Of a stretch of DNA of 52,330 bases, positions 38,525 to 46,739 are shown piece by piece (position 1 is the first letter of the stretch; the number at the start of each line of letters is the position of its first letter). The position numbers were made by a program, and so were the translations under genes. The DNA lies in IMG/VR virus record IMGVR_UViG_3300007735_000753, positions 1 through 52,330 of that record; one strand, given 5' to 3'. The notes under the pieces are model-generated. The model searched no databases. It saw only the letters and a program-made list of their open reading frames with translations, and was not told the origin of the DNA. The stretch is from a virus.

Positions 38525-39978
38525 AGCCGGCTGTCGGGCTTCGCTTGCTTCTTCCAAAGCTGGTTGAGCGACATGCTGTCTAGCCCCTTCAATGGGACAT
38601 CACCCTTCGGCACCGGCTTGGTCCATGGACGAGACGCACACGCATAACGTGTCTCGTCACAGGCGTGGTCTTCACTGTTGGTGTCGAGGTCTTCTACCCT
38701 TGCCGCCTCGTGCTGAACCAATGGCCTGGTGCGAATCGTATCCCGGCACGTATCAAAGAAAACAATCATGGGCCGATCTGGAGCCTCACCATCAAGTCGA
38801 TGGCGCACCAGATCCCAGCCAGCAATATGTCCAAGAGAGCCAACACGCTTATTGTCTGCGGGTCGGAAGGATATCTCATAGGGCTTGTACCTAAGCCGCT
38901 CGGCTATGGAGGGACCACCATCATGGGCAAAGGCGGCGGGGTCTAGTACCCCGTAGTCAATCCGGTCTAGTGCTTCACGCTCTGAAATACCTCGAGCAAC
39001 GTCTTGTGCTGTAAGTTTAAGACCGACGTTTGGACTGCTTGCACCGTACCATTCTCGATATTTAACAAGTCCACCACGAGGCAACGTCCTTCCGTCGCCA
39101 AGAGGATAGTCGTCTGAAGCCACAGCGTACCATCCGACACAGAAAGGCGCGGCTGATCCCCAATCCATTGATCTGAAGCGAGTCCACTGACGGGGCACTT
39201 CGAACGGTCTGACAATGTGCCTCGCTGTGCTGAAGTTGTCGAAGAACGCGCCCTCGATGACCGCCCAGTCACCCTCCAGCCAGGCTCTGACTAATTCCTT
39301 CGAGCCGGAGAGTTTCAATCTCTCGACGTACTCGGGGTCATTAGTGATGAGAGCCGTGTTGTCCGTCACCCGTGCAGGGATGAATAGTCTCTCTTTACGC
39401 CCCGCCTCATCCTCAATTGGGATCATGCCTTGGGGCGCGGGGTCGATGTATCTGTGCTTGACCCAGTGATGACCGGGCCCGCCCGGATTGGCCGTGGCTC
39501 TGAACCCCACCGGCACGCCGGCAGCAGACCTGAGCGTCGCCTTCATTTTGTCCGGGGCTCGAGGGCTTGGCCAGTTGGTCAGCTCTTCGAGATACACTCT
39601 TGAAAAGAACTGCCCCTGATATTTCTCAGCGTCCCGATCTTCTTCCAGAGGGCGAAATCGCAGGATCGAACCGTTCGGGCTCGTCCATTGCCGCTCCATC
39701 TTGTGGAACGACCAGCCCATGGGGCCGAAGATCTGGTGGCTGCGGTCGATTAAGGAATCGGCCTGTGGCATTTCACGACGCATAAAAACGCCGCGCGCGT
39801 TCGGGCCGTAGTCCTTGGCGTGCAAGGCGAATTCGCCCAAGCAAGCGTCAGTCTTGCCCCCACCTCGAGCGCCGCCTAGCAATATGTCGAAGAAGAACTT
39901 TGCGTTTACAAAGGCTTCTTGAGGACCAGCCTGGGGGCGCCAAGCGTATTCCTCAATCTTCTCTGGCTTGGGGGCCAT
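38521..39978 (-). CDS. terL: Terminase large subunit
   Basis: A 485-residue packaging motor. Walker A GGARGGGKT at 35-43, Walker B VYLEEL at about 128-133, the coupling-motif region RATANPGGPGHHW, and a nuclease domain with FRSMDWGSAAPF as the first acidic site and DPAAF and ETRYACASRP downstream. It cuts and pumps phage DNA through the portal. Its start overlaps the small subunit end by 26 bases, as is common. Its stop shares CTAG with the plus-strand signal-peptide gene. Confidence 0.95.
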   Translation of the reverse strand: MAPKPEKIEEYAWRPQAGPQEAFVNAKFFFDILLGGARGGGKTDACLGEFALHAKDYGPNARGVFMRREMPQADSLIDRSHQIFGPMGWSFHKMERQWTSPNGSILRFRPLEEDRDAEKYQGQFFSRVYLEELTNWPSPRAPDKMKATLRSAAGVPVGFRATANPGGPGHHWVKHRYIDPAPQGMIPIEDEAGRKERLFIPARVTDNTALITNDPEYVERLKLSGSKELVRAWLEGDWAVIEGAFFDNFSTARHIVRPFEVPRQWTRFRSMDWGSAAPFCVGWYAVASDDYPLGDGRTLPRGGLVKYREWYGASSPNVGLKLTAQDVARGISEREALDRIDYGVLDPAAFAHDGGPSIAERLRYKPYEISFRPADNKRVGSLGHIAGWDLVRHRLDGEAPDRPMIVFFDTCRDTIRTRPLVQHEAARVEDLDTNSEDHACDETRYACASRPWTKPVPKGDVPLKGLDSMSLNQLWKKQAKPDSRL

Positions 39979-40426
39979 TGCCGAACTGCGCCATCCAGCG
40001 AGCCTGTTCCTCTTCCTTCGTCAGTGGCTTGTCAGTGACGGTCTTGAACGTGTTCGTCTGGTTGACGTTGATCTGGTCGCCGTACTTGCGGGGAGCGCGA
40101 CGCGCTGCGACCCACTTGTGAATGTCTGCCATCACTCGGGCGCGGTCTGCGCTCAGGACTTCGTTGCGTACATCCTCGCCGATATCGGACAGGTAATCCG
40201 CCGAATAGTCGCCCTGATATTCACGCGCCGCTACGTATTTGTTTCTAAATTCCTCGATGTTGAGGATCCAGCGGTAGATGGCGACGCGCTTTGGCATGCC
40301 TGCCATCTGGCAAATCTTGTTCAGAGACATACCGTCCATCAATAGCTCGCAGATCGTTTCAGCAAGCTCGGGCGTGTAATCGGTTGGGCGACCAACCTTT
40401 CTCTTCTCTGGTGTTTCGGTAGTCAT
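39953..40426 (-). CDS. terS: Terminase small subunit
   Basis: A 157-residue protein. KVGRPTDYTPELAETICELL and GMSLNKICQMAGMPKRVAIY form an HTH-type DNA-recognition domain, followed by the oligomerisation helices and AARRAPRKYGDQINVNQTNT, the typical terminase small-subunit tail that contacts the large subunit. It recognises the packaging start site. GGGAAGA lies upstream of ATG 40426. First gene of the late operon. Confidence 0.9.
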   Translation of the reverse strand: MTTETPEKRKVGRPTDYTPELAETICELLMDGMSLNKICQMAGMPKRVAIYRWILNIEEFRNKYVAAREYQGDYSADYLSDIGEDVRNEVLSADRARVMADIHKWVAARRAPRKYGDQINVNQTNTFKTVTDKPLTKEEEQARWMAQFGNGPQARED

Positions 40427-40732
40427 AGTCTTCCCTCTTGGCTTGCACGCGGTGGTGTGCCGTTCGGTTATTGGTCTGTAGGGGGATTGAGTTGGGGGGC
40501 TGGGTTAGCAGCCTTTCCCTTTCTTCTTCTTTGCCATTTGCTGTCCCTCGAACACGAAAAAAGCCCCGATCTTTCGACCAGGGCCTGAAGTTTATTTGGG
40601 AGGAAACGCCTAGTTGATACGAACTAGACCGACGTGCGAACCGATTTGAGACGCAAATCGAGCACTACCGAAAAAGTACCATAGAGCATTTTGTAGTTAC
40701 AATAGCGCAATCGTTAAACGGAATAAGTTCCG
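40427..40732 (-). other. Gap between early and late leftward operons
   Basis: About 306 bases without a clear gene. It holds a terminator (40557-40584), a possible 10-codon ORF at 40505-40537 encoding MAKKKKGKGC after GAGGG, and an inverted repeat ACGGAA-TAAG-TTCCGT near 40719. A late promoter and the packaging initiation site may lie here, next to the small terminase gene, but no consensus is recognisable. Confidence 0.4.
40557..40584 (-). terminator. Rho-independent terminator, end of the leftward early operon
   Basis: On the minus strand GCCCTGGTC-GAAA-GATCGGGGC forms a 9-bp stem with two G-U pairs and a GAAA tetraloop, followed by six T. This is the strongest intrinsic terminator seen in the window and separates the replication genes from the terminase and head operon. 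Confidence 0.85.
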
Positions 40733-41254
40733 TCATCGCATCAACCCGTAATGCTTGGCGAGTGCTTCCGTGCATTTGGATAGGAGCACGAGTGCGTCAT
40801 TGGGAGAGCCATATCCTTCGTGCATGAAGTATCTCCCGGCCGGTCTTCCATCAACAGCAACCGCATCCACCAGCTTGACGGAGTAGCGTCCGGTCTTGGA
40901 GAGGAAGTCAATCGCATGGGTTCTCCTTGCTTGGGCGGCTAGTCTCAAGTCGCTGATCTCGGACTGACCACCCGTTACCTGCTGGGCATAGGACCCAATA
41001 CAAGCCGGCATGATCCCGCTCAGATACGCATCCGCCTGCCACTTGCGAAGCGCATCTGCTTGGGTGCGGGAGAGGTAGTGCCGTCTGACATACCACTCCA
41101 GATTATCCTCGATCCTTACCCTTTTCGACGCGCGGTTGTTCGGGTCGGTTTGCTCGATAACGTGGAACGCTTGGCGCCTGGCTTCCGGGGTGCCGAAGTC
41201 TGGCGTGACGGTTTCGACTGCTTCCTGCTCTTCCGGTTTCTTTCTGCCAGCCAC
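40733..41254 (-). CDS. Unknown early protein (DUF6456-like?)
   Basis: A 173-residue protein from GTG 41254 with AAGGAG eight bases upstream. VRIEDNLEWYVRRHYLSRTQ, DALRKWQADAYLSGIMP and KSCTEALAKHYGL-like helices suggest a small helical domain that recalls alphaproteobacterial DUF6456-type proteins; that match is tentative. Its first 139 bases overlap the DUF1508-like gene in another frame. It may regulate the late genes, given its place at the end of the early operon. Confidence 0.55.
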   Translation of the reverse strand: MAGRKKPEEQEAVETVTPDFGTPEARRQAFHVIEQTDPNNRASKRVRIEDNLEWYVRRHYLSRTQADALRKWQADAYLSGIMPACIGSYAQQVTGGQSEISDLRLAAQARRTHAIDFLSKTGRYSVKLVDAVAVDGRPAGRYFMHEGYGSPNDALVLLSKCTEALAKHYGLMR

Positions 41255-41412
41255 GAATTGAACTCCTTCGCTGTCGCTTCCGCGCCTTGAGTTGCTTTCT
41301 GTCGGGTTGAGTAGAGTTCTGCACTGTCCGAAATCACCTCCCCATTGGAGGCCCTACACGTCCAGAACCATTTCCCGTTTGGTGTCTTCCAGACATCAAC
41401 CGGCATGGCCAC
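41116..41412 (-). CDS. DUF1508-like small protein with basic tail
   Basis: A 98-residue protein. WKTPNGKWFWTCRASNGEVI followed by SDSAELYSTRQKATQGAEA matches the DUF1508/YegP-type unit (G-x-W-x-[WF]-x-x-x-A-x-N-G-E-x-I-x-x-S-E-x-Y). The last 40 residues are Lys/Arg/Ser/Thr-rich and lie within the overlap with the downstream gene. Function of the family is unknown. Confidence 0.65.
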   Translation of the reverse strand: MAMPVDVWKTPNGKWFWTCRASNGEVISDSAELYSTRQKATQGAEATAKEFNSWLAERNRKSRKQSKPSRQTSAPRKPGAKRSTLSSKPTRTTARRKG

Positions 41413-41635
41413 TTCCGTTCATGAGAGGTAAGTCGCTGGAATTGGTCGAGCCGTTTAAATGCGTTTCTAGGGCAGTTTGTGTCCGAGCCTTCCTCGGGGT
41501 GCTGACTTTAGGTTTCGCCCGTGTGGAGTCAATTTTGACCCCATTACCGGCGAGTAGCGCGTGGAGGTTGGCCGCCTTCTGATACGGCGTGAGGGAGTGG
41601 TCCTGAACAATGTTAAGAATGTCTTCAAAAACCAT
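41396..41635 (-). CDS. Small unknown early protein
   Basis: A 79-residue protein starting MVFEDILNIVQDHSLTPYQK. An N-terminal helical part (KAANLHALLAGNGVKID) is followed by a Thr/Ser/Arg-rich tail. It overlaps the DUF1508-like gene by 17 bases. No family is recognised. It may be a minor accessory protein of the replication operon. Confidence 0.5.
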   Translation of the reverse strand: MVFEDILNIVQDHSLTPYQKAANLHALLAGNGVKIDSTRAKPKVSTPRKARTQTALETHLNGSTNSSDLPLMNGSGHAG

Positions 41636-41675
41636 TGATTATATTCCTTCTGGTTGCTCGGTGGGGTGGTTGCAA

Positions 41676-42395
41676 TTACGCAGGCTGGAGGCCAGTCCGC
41701 GCGGTGTAGTCCTCGAGGTACTGGCGGTACTCGGGGGAGTTCGAAATCTCGGTGAAGTTCCCAAGCTGGAACCCGCCGTACTTGGCCCCAATCTCGGAGA
41801 TGCGCTTGAGCCCCTCGCGGTCCTGGGTCCAGTCCCGCCTCTTGCGCGGCATCGGCATCACGACGGTCTGTGGTCCCTTGGGGGCTTCCCACCCTGATGC
41901 CTCGTGCGGGTAGCAGACCTTGCGCCCCCTGCCCTCGCTCGTCGGGGTCATGGCCTTGTCAGCCGCCCGGAGCAAATTCTCGATCCGCTCCCAGTCCTTG
42001 AACTCGGGGGCTGCACCTGCCTGCTCGGCAATCACAGATTCCCAGCCCGGGTTGTGCATCACGGAACGAATGAGCCTCGAGATCATTACCTTGTCGCCGG
42101 GATGCTGTGACTTGTAGATTTCACTCAAGCCCAACTCGGACAGGATGGTTTCTTCCGTGCCACTCGCAACCGACGCTTTGGGTTTTCCCGCTTTGGCTTT
42201 CGCGGCCTTGAGGGTCTTGATGTCAATGGACCGGGCCCCGCTCATGCCGTTGGTGAGCGAGTTCACAACCTCGGACCGCTCGTCGTGGGTCCATGAATCC
42301 AATTCCTCGAGAACCAGCGGCCTCCAGGTTTCGCGTGGGGTGAATGATTTCGGCCAGAGGCCAACCAGTTTGGAAAATGCTTCAAGCGTGTCCAT
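41676..42395 (-). CDS. Unknown protein downstream of the replication initiator
   Basis: A 239-residue protein. ATG 42395 (MDTLEAFSKLVGLWPKSFTP) is preferred because it overlaps the initiator end by 14 bases and the longer frame starts further inside that gene. A helical N-terminus is followed by a loop rich in Lys and Ala, and by a Trp-containing segment KDWERIENLLRAADK. Position after an initiator suggests a helicase-loading or replication accessory role, as for DnaC-like partners, but it has no Walker motif. Confidence 0.55.
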   Translation of the reverse strand: MDTLEAFSKLVGLWPKSFTPRETWRPLVLEELDSWTHDERSEVVNSLTNGMSGARSIDIKTLKAAKAKAGKPKASVASGTEETILSELGLSEIYKSQHPGDKVMISRLIRSVMHNPGWESVIAEQAGAAPEFKDWERIENLLRAADKAMTPTSEGRGRKVCYPHEASGWEAPKGPQTVVMPMPRKRRDWTQDREGLKRISEIGAKYGGFQLGNFTEISNSPEYRQYLEDYTARTGLQPA

Positions 42396-43323
42396 TGGCG
42401 TTGCTCCGCTCGTAGGTCTGTTCAATCACTTTGGAAAAATTGGAGGGCTTGATGAACCAGTCGAAGTTGGCCCTCCACTGCCGGTCATTTCGGCCCGTGA
42501 GGAAGGGCTGGGCCCTGATGGCATTCACCGCCGCGAACCACTCCCCGAGGGAGCCAATCTCCCTGAGCCTTGCCGACAGGTGCTTGGATCTCTCCCGGGT
42601 CAAAGCCCTGACTTCAGGCAGGCCAAGCTCGCCGGCTGCCTTGTCATTCCAGAACCTGGCCGCAATCTGGAGATCAACCGACTTGGGCCAGCCATCAGTC
42701 TCGGTGGGGTCTGTAGGGGTCAGGTCAATCCAGTTGGTCCCGATGGGCTCAATCTGATCATCGGCCTGTTTTGATTTCGAGGGGGATGGTTGAGCTTGCT
42801 CAACGACTACTCCCTCTTCTCCTTTCCTTTCCCCTTCCTTTCCTTTCCTTTCCGGGAAGTAGCCCTCCCGTAGGGGTGTGGGAGTGGTGGTGTAGTTGTC
42901 ATTGACTGAGTCAGAAAACTCAGCGTAGTTCACACCCATGCGTGACGAGTAAGTGCTTGGATTATCACCCAATTTCCAACCCGGGATCACAGGCTTGGAT
43001 GGCTTGTTAATGACCTGGTGCTTGGCAAAATTGGTGATGAACAGATACTGCCTCGGGTCATCATCGTTGGGCGCGTAACTGAAGATTGACACCAGTCCAC
43101 GAGGGAGCAATTCCTCCACCAGACAATTCTTTACTGTTCCGGTAGTGGTGTCGGAGTGATACGGGAGTATCTTGGCGCGCCATTCGACGGGGCTGAATTC
43201 CAGCACGCCGTAGTCATCGGAGTGGTTCAGCAAACCGAGCAGTAGGCACTTGGAGGTCTCAGTCAGAGTTCCCGTCTTGGCATCCGTCCAGAACTCCGGC
43301 TTGATGGTTCTAATTCGCGCCAC
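42382..43323 (-). CDS. Replication initiator/organiser-like protein
   Basis: A 313-residue protein from GTG 43323 (AGGGGGT upstream). RIRTIKPEFWTDAKTGTLTE followed by LLLGLLNHSDDYGVLEFSPV is a winged-helix domain typical of phage replication-organiser proteins. The linker (residues about 160-185) is encoded by a CCTTT pentamer array and is rich in Glu, Lys and Gly. The C-terminal part (LPEVRALTRERSKHLSARLR, FDWFIKPSNFSKVIEQTYER) resembles DnaD/O-type C-termini. It would recruit host replication proteins, since no polymerase or primase is encoded. Confidence 0.75.
   Translation of the reverse strand: MARIRTIKPEFWTDAKTGTLTETSKCLLLGLLNHSDDYGVLEFSPVEWRAKILPYHSDTTTGTVKNCLVEELLPRGLVSIFSYAPNDDDPRQYLFITNFAKHQVINKPSKPVIPGWKLGDNPSTYSSRMGVNYAEFSDSVNDNYTTTPTPLREGYFPERKGKEGERKGEEGVVVEQAQPSPSKSKQADDQIEPIGTNWIDLTPTDPTETDGWPKSVDLQIAARFWNDKAAGELGLPEVRALTRERSKHLSARLREIGSLGEWFAAVNAIRAQPFLTGRNDRQWRANFDWFIKPSNFSKVIEQTYERSNANGHA
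42821..42853. repeat. CCTTT pentanucleotide tandem repeat
   Basis: Two CCTTT units, a variant unit CCCCTT, and three more CCTTT units lie inside the initiator linker. Each unit is five bases, so loss or gain of one unit would shift the frame between the DNA-binding and C-terminal domains. Confidence 0.7.
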
Positions 43324-43636
43324 TGATACCCCCTGACTTGAACTTGGAAACCATGGAGTAGCCAATGCCGTGATGGGTCCTGATTTCCCATCCCGGGAGG
43401 AGTTTTCTCAGATGGCAGATGTGGGTCTTAACCACGTCTTGAGTTGGCCAATGGCGCTCATCCCTTTCGCCATACAGCGTGTCCCAAATCACCCGATGGG
43501 TAACGATCCGCTCATTGGCATTCTTGAGCAGCCAGAACATGGCTCTGTGGGTCATGGTGAGCTTCCCCTCAGAGCCTGGGATGTCGGCCATCAGGGTTTC
43601 GAATTCAGGCAATGTAGCGACGGCTGTCTCACGCAT
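43310..43636 (-). CDS. OmpR/PhoB-type winged-helix DNA-binding protein
   Basis: A 108-residue protein from ATG 43636 (eight-base overlap with the methyltransferase stop). LTMTHRAMFWLLKNANERIV, WDTLYGERDERHWPTQDVVK and THICHLRKLLPGWEIRTHHG (then IGYSM) match the C-terminal transcriptional-regulator domain, with recognition helix and wing. There is no receiver domain. It probably controls phage or host promoters, perhaps the switch to late genes. Confidence 0.8.
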   Translation of the reverse strand: MRETAVATLPEFETLMADIPGSEGKLTMTHRAMFWLLKNANERIVTHRVIWDTLYGERDERHWPTQDVVKTHICHLRKLLPGWEIRTHHGIGYSMVSKFKSGGISGAN

Positions 43637-44525
43637 GGGCAGCCACCCCGGAGAACAGGTCCCCCCCAATCGCCTCGCGCTGCTGCAGGTGTCGGCAAGC
43701 GTGCTTCCAGTAGTTTTCCTTAAGCTCAATACCCATGAACTTGCGGCCAAGCTTCAGGCTGCACACGCCCTCTGATCCAATGCCGAGGAACGGGCTCAAT
43801 ACGTGGTCGCCGGGGTTGGACCACATCACGAGAGCGCGCTCGATGAGATCCAACTGGAGCGGGCACATGTGGCGCTCGTCCTGGCTTTCCCTTGCCATTG
43901 CCACATTCAGCGTATTGGTCTGCTTGATATCCATCCAGACCGGGCTCGCCCACTTCTGCCACTGCTCGACCGGGAACTCTGCCGGCTTGTGGCCTACGGG
44001 GCGGTCATTGTCTCCAGGCGCCCTGAACACACACAGATAGTCAGGCATCCCCATGCGGGACCGGCAGCTATCCTTCTGCAATTGCTTGTAAAGAAGACCA
44101 AGCGCCTTGGTCCTGGTCATCTCCACCACTGGATCACGCCAGATGGTAACGCGGGAGTGAAACACCCAACCGGCCTCGACGTGGGCGCGGATGATCTCGC
44201 CGGGGAAGTCCTTTAGCCCAATCACCCCGTCCTTCCACTTCGAAGATGGAAGCTCTGAGCAATGGACAGCACTAATCCTTCCCGGCCTTGTGATCCTGAG
44301 CTTCTCCTTGATGAGAAATCGATAGTGCTCAAAGAACTCATCGTTCGATGCGCAGTTCCCCATATCCGCCTCACTGTCCGAATAGACAAACAGATTGGCA
44401 AAGGGCGGGCTGTAGATTGAGAAGTCGATGCACTTGTCTGGGAGTTGACGTACGACATCGACGCAATCCCCGTTATAAGCAGTCCAGTTGTCACCGTGCA
44501 TTTCGTTCAAGCAGCGTATAGCCAT
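43629..44525 (-). CDS. DNA N4/N6 adenine- or cytosine-methyltransferase
   Basis: A 298-residue protein. WTAYNGDCVDVVRQLPDK and DFSIYSPPF (motif IV SPPF at 39-42) precede PGDHVLSPFLGIGSEGV (SAM-binding FxGxG at about 246-250) and KFMGIELKENYWKHA. This is beta-class motif order. SPPF rather than DPPY points to N4-cytosine or an unusual N6-adenine enzyme. It may protect phage DNA from host restriction. It overlaps the helicase gene by 19 bases and the winged-helix gene by eight. Confidence 0.85.
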   Translation of the reverse strand: MAIRCLNEMHGDNWTAYNGDCVDVVRQLPDKCIDFSIYSPPFANLFVYSDSEADMGNCASNDEFFEHYRFLIKEKLRITRPGRISAVHCSELPSSKWKDGVIGLKDFPGEIIRAHVEAGWVFHSRVTIWRDPVVEMTRTKALGLLYKQLQKDSCRSRMGMPDYLCVFRAPGDNDRPVGHKPAEFPVEQWQKWASPVWMDIKQTNTLNVAMARESQDERHMCPLQLDLIERALVMWSNPGDHVLSPFLGIGSEGVCSLKLGRKFMGIELKENYWKHACRHLQQREAIGGDLFSGVAAHA

Positions 44526-45943
44526 GACGGCAGTCTCCCGTTGTGTTTTGGTTGATATTTGACTTTGGTTGCAGCCTTTCGTCCGGCTGCACGACGCATC
44601 GCCTCTGACATGGCGCGCTTCATGGTCTGGTGATCCTGCGTCTTGCGCTCGATCACGCGCCCGATCTGGTCTTCACCCTCGGCAACGGCCAGATGCACAT
44701 TGACGGGGTTCTTTTGACCAAATCGCCAGCAACGACGCACAGCCTGATACCAACTCTCGTAGGAAAAGGACCGACCTACAAAAGCCATGTTGCTGACGTG
44801 TTGAAGGTTCAGGCCATACCCGCAGATACTCGGCTTGGTAATGAGAACGCGGGCATCTGAATTGACGAAAGAGAGAATGCCTTCCTCTTTCTGCTCGGGC
44901 TCCATTGACCCGCGCACTTCAACGGCATCGGGAATTACATCTGCTAGTGCATCGGCCTCATAGTCCGTGTCGCACCAGACGATCCACTGGTCCTTATTCT
45001 GGACCAATGCGCCGATGCACTCGGCCCTGGCTATCGCGGTCTCCCGCTTCACCCCGTGCATTTCCGTGGCTGAGTTGCTCCCCAAAGCAAACAGCCCGTC
45101 CTTGATGGGTTGTGCGCTTCCCTGCACCCGATGCCGGATGATGTTCATCGGGGGTAGGACGTATTCACTCGCATCATGGCCAAGGTCTGCCGGCGTCTCT
45201 GCCATGCGTGACCAAGACGACATCCAGTCCCAGAAGTCAGTCTGCGCGTGGCCCTTCAGTCTCCACGTCTGACTGGCTGTCTCTGTATCGTTCACAAACC
45301 AGCGCATGAGCATTTCGCTGGACTGCATGATGCTGAGAAACTCAGCGTGATTGCCAAGCTCCATGTGATCGTTTGGAGCTGGGGTGGCAGTAGCAGCGAG
45401 CCTGAACCGATAGTCCTTGAAGGAGTGGATCAGGGCTTGGGATGTCTTGCCCCCAAACGACTTGAGAATGCTGCTCTCGTCCAAGACGATCGTATCGAAC
45501 TTGTCGAGGTCCAGCTTTTCAAGCCGGTCATAGTTGCAGATGTTGATCCCGGCTTTGGCATCTTTCTGCTCACGGATAACCCGCGCGTCATAGCCAAACC
45601 GCTGCGCCTCACGCTCGATTTGCTTGGCCACTGCCAGTGGGGTCAGGATCAGGGCGCTCTTGTTTAGAGCGTGCTTGGCAAACTCCAACTCGCAAAAGGT
45701 CTTGCCCAATCCTGTGTCCAGGAACAGGCCCGCCCTTCCCTGCCTCAACGCAAAATCAACGCAGTCGCGCTGATGCGGCTTCAGGCTCTTGTGAAGATCA
45801 GGAACATTCTTCAAACCAACGGCATGGACCTTTGGCTGCTTCTTGGAAAGAAACTTGCGATAGTCGTCGTTTCTTATTGCCTTGATCGCAACCTCATACG
45901 ACTTCCGCGCGTTATCATCTGCGTCGTAGGAGTTATCCGACAT
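44507..45943 (-). CDS. SNF2/DEAD-type helicase
   Basis: A 478-residue superfamily 2 helicase. LKPHQRDCVDFALRQG (motif Q/N-terminal), LDTGLGKT (Walker A, 77-82), ICNYDRL, VLDESS (155-158, DEAD-box equivalent), AATATPAPND (motif III), ITKPSICGYGLNLQHVSNM (motif V) and QAVRRCWRFGQ (motif VI) are all present. Such phage proteins probably remodel DNA during replication or recombination. No nuclease domain is fused. Confidence 0.9.
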   Translation of the reverse strand: MSDNSYDADDNARKSYEVAIKAIRNDDYRKFLSKKQPKVHAVGLKNVPDLHKSLKPHQRDCVDFALRQGRAGLFLDTGLGKTFCELEFAKHALNKSALILTPLAVAKQIEREAQRFGYDARVIREQKDAKAGINICNYDRLEKLDLDKFDTIVLDESSILKSFGGKTSQALIHSFKDYRFRLAATATPAPNDHMELGNHAEFLSIMQSSEMLMRWFVNDTETASQTWRLKGHAQTDFWDWMSSWSRMAETPADLGHDASEYVLPPMNIIRHRVQGSAQPIKDGLFALGSNSATEMHGVKRETAIARAECIGALVQNKDQWIVWCDTDYEADALADVIPDAVEVRGSMEPEQKEEGILSFVNSDARVLITKPSICGYGLNLQHVSNMAFVGRSFSYESWYQAVRRCWRFGQKNPVNVHLAVAEGEDQIGRVIERKTQDHQTMKRAMSEAMRRAAGRKAATKVKYQPKHNGRLPSWLYAA

Positions 45944-46100
45944 TGGCAGCGTCCTCCTTCAGAAGAGCCGCGTGGGTCTTGAGCCACTTGCTGGCGTAGC
46001 GGTATCTATTGTACTGCCCATTGCGGAGGAACTTCTTCGACTGCTCCTTCACGCGCCGGATCTGCTGTCTCATCTGAACCTTCGTGGTTCTCTGGATCAC
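45933..46100 (-). CDS. Small basic early protein
   Basis: A 55-residue protein from GTG 46100, with GGGAG upstream and the previous stop overlapping. It is rich in Arg, Lys and Gln (VQMRQQIRRVKEQSKKFLRN) and helical. High charge suggests nucleic-acid or helicase binding. A longer start at 46121 would lie inside the DUF1064 gene. Unknown function. Confidence 0.5.
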   Translation of the reverse strand: MIQRTTKVQMRQQIRRVKEQSKKFLRNGQYNRYRYASKWLKTHAALLKEDAANVG

Positions 46101-46101
46101 G

Positions 46102-46488
46102 TCACATCTCCCGGATTTCAATGTTGTAAAATGCCTTCATGAGCTTGGCCTTCAGGCGGTAGACATCCGTCCTGAAACCCTTTGAATCAGCGACAACGCG
46201 CTGCCCGTTTTCGAAGTAGATGAAGTCGGCGCGGTACTTCGTAATGCGCACTCCATTGTGCTCAATCACGAAGTCCTTCTGCCTTTCCAAGCAGGTGATC
46301 TCGCCCGCCCTCTCCCTGATCTTCAGTTCCAGCCAGTGCTTGTATTCACGCTGGGAATCGAAGGTGCCTTCGTCGGTTACGACTTTCTTGTTCTTGTACT
46401 TGGAAGGGGTGGCCCGCATGGCGAACGGGGATACGCCACGCGGGCCGGCGCCGCCTGCCGAGGGAGAGGCTGGGGAGCGGCGGCGCAT
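46102..46488 (-). CDS. DUF1064 nuclease-like protein
   Basis: A 128-residue protein. KYKNKKVVTDEGTFDSQREY, HWLELKIRERAGEITCLERQ, YRADFIYFENGQRVVADSKG and FRTDVYRLKAKLMKAFY match DUF1064 (PF06356), a PD-(D/E)XK-like fold with the Asp of YRADF and D-S-K as probable active-site residues. It resembles Holliday-junction resolvases and is common in phage replication operons. ATG 46488 is chosen after the upstream stop; 46530 and 46419 are alternatives. Confidence 0.8.
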   Translation of the reverse strand: MRRRSPASPSAGGAGPRGVSPFAMRATPSKYKNKKVVTDEGTFDSQREYKHWLELKIRERAGEITCLERQKDFVIEHNGVRITKYRADFIYFENGQRVVADSKGFRTDVYRLKAKLMKAFYNIEIREM

Positions 46489-46492
46489 GGGT

Positions 46493-46711
46493 TCAACCCG
46501 CCTTGGCTGGGGCTGTGGGGGCAGGTGCAACGGTCTTAAGCGTCATGGCCTCGCTTTCTCGCTCAGCCGTCACGCATTCATTCCAGAAGCCAATGATGGC
46601 GTCGTTCTCGAGCTGCTCGATGGAGTAGACCCCCTTCCCGGCCCAAGGCTGGGCGCGGACGCGGGAGCGGATATCTGCGAGCATCTTTTCAGTAAGTGCA
46701 GGCCTTGCCAT
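46493..46711 (-). CDS. Small unknown early protein
   Basis: A 72-residue protein from ATG 46711 (AAAGGAAA about eight bases upstream); ATG 46771 would overlap the HNH gene by 32 bases. MARPALTEKMLADIRSRVRA and YSIEQLENDAIIGFWNECVT are helical and an Ala/Pro-rich tail follows. No family recognised. Confidence 0.5.
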   Translation of the reverse strand: MARPALTEKMLADIRSRVRAQPWAGKGVYSIEQLENDAIIGFWNECVTAERESEAMTLKTVAPAPTAPAKAG

Positions 46712-46739
46712 GGGTGTGGTTTCCTTTGCTTGGGTTTGG

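Noticed and set aside
42821-42853. CCTTT repeats considered as a CRISPR-like array
   Set aside because: Units are five bases with no spacers and lie in a coding frame.
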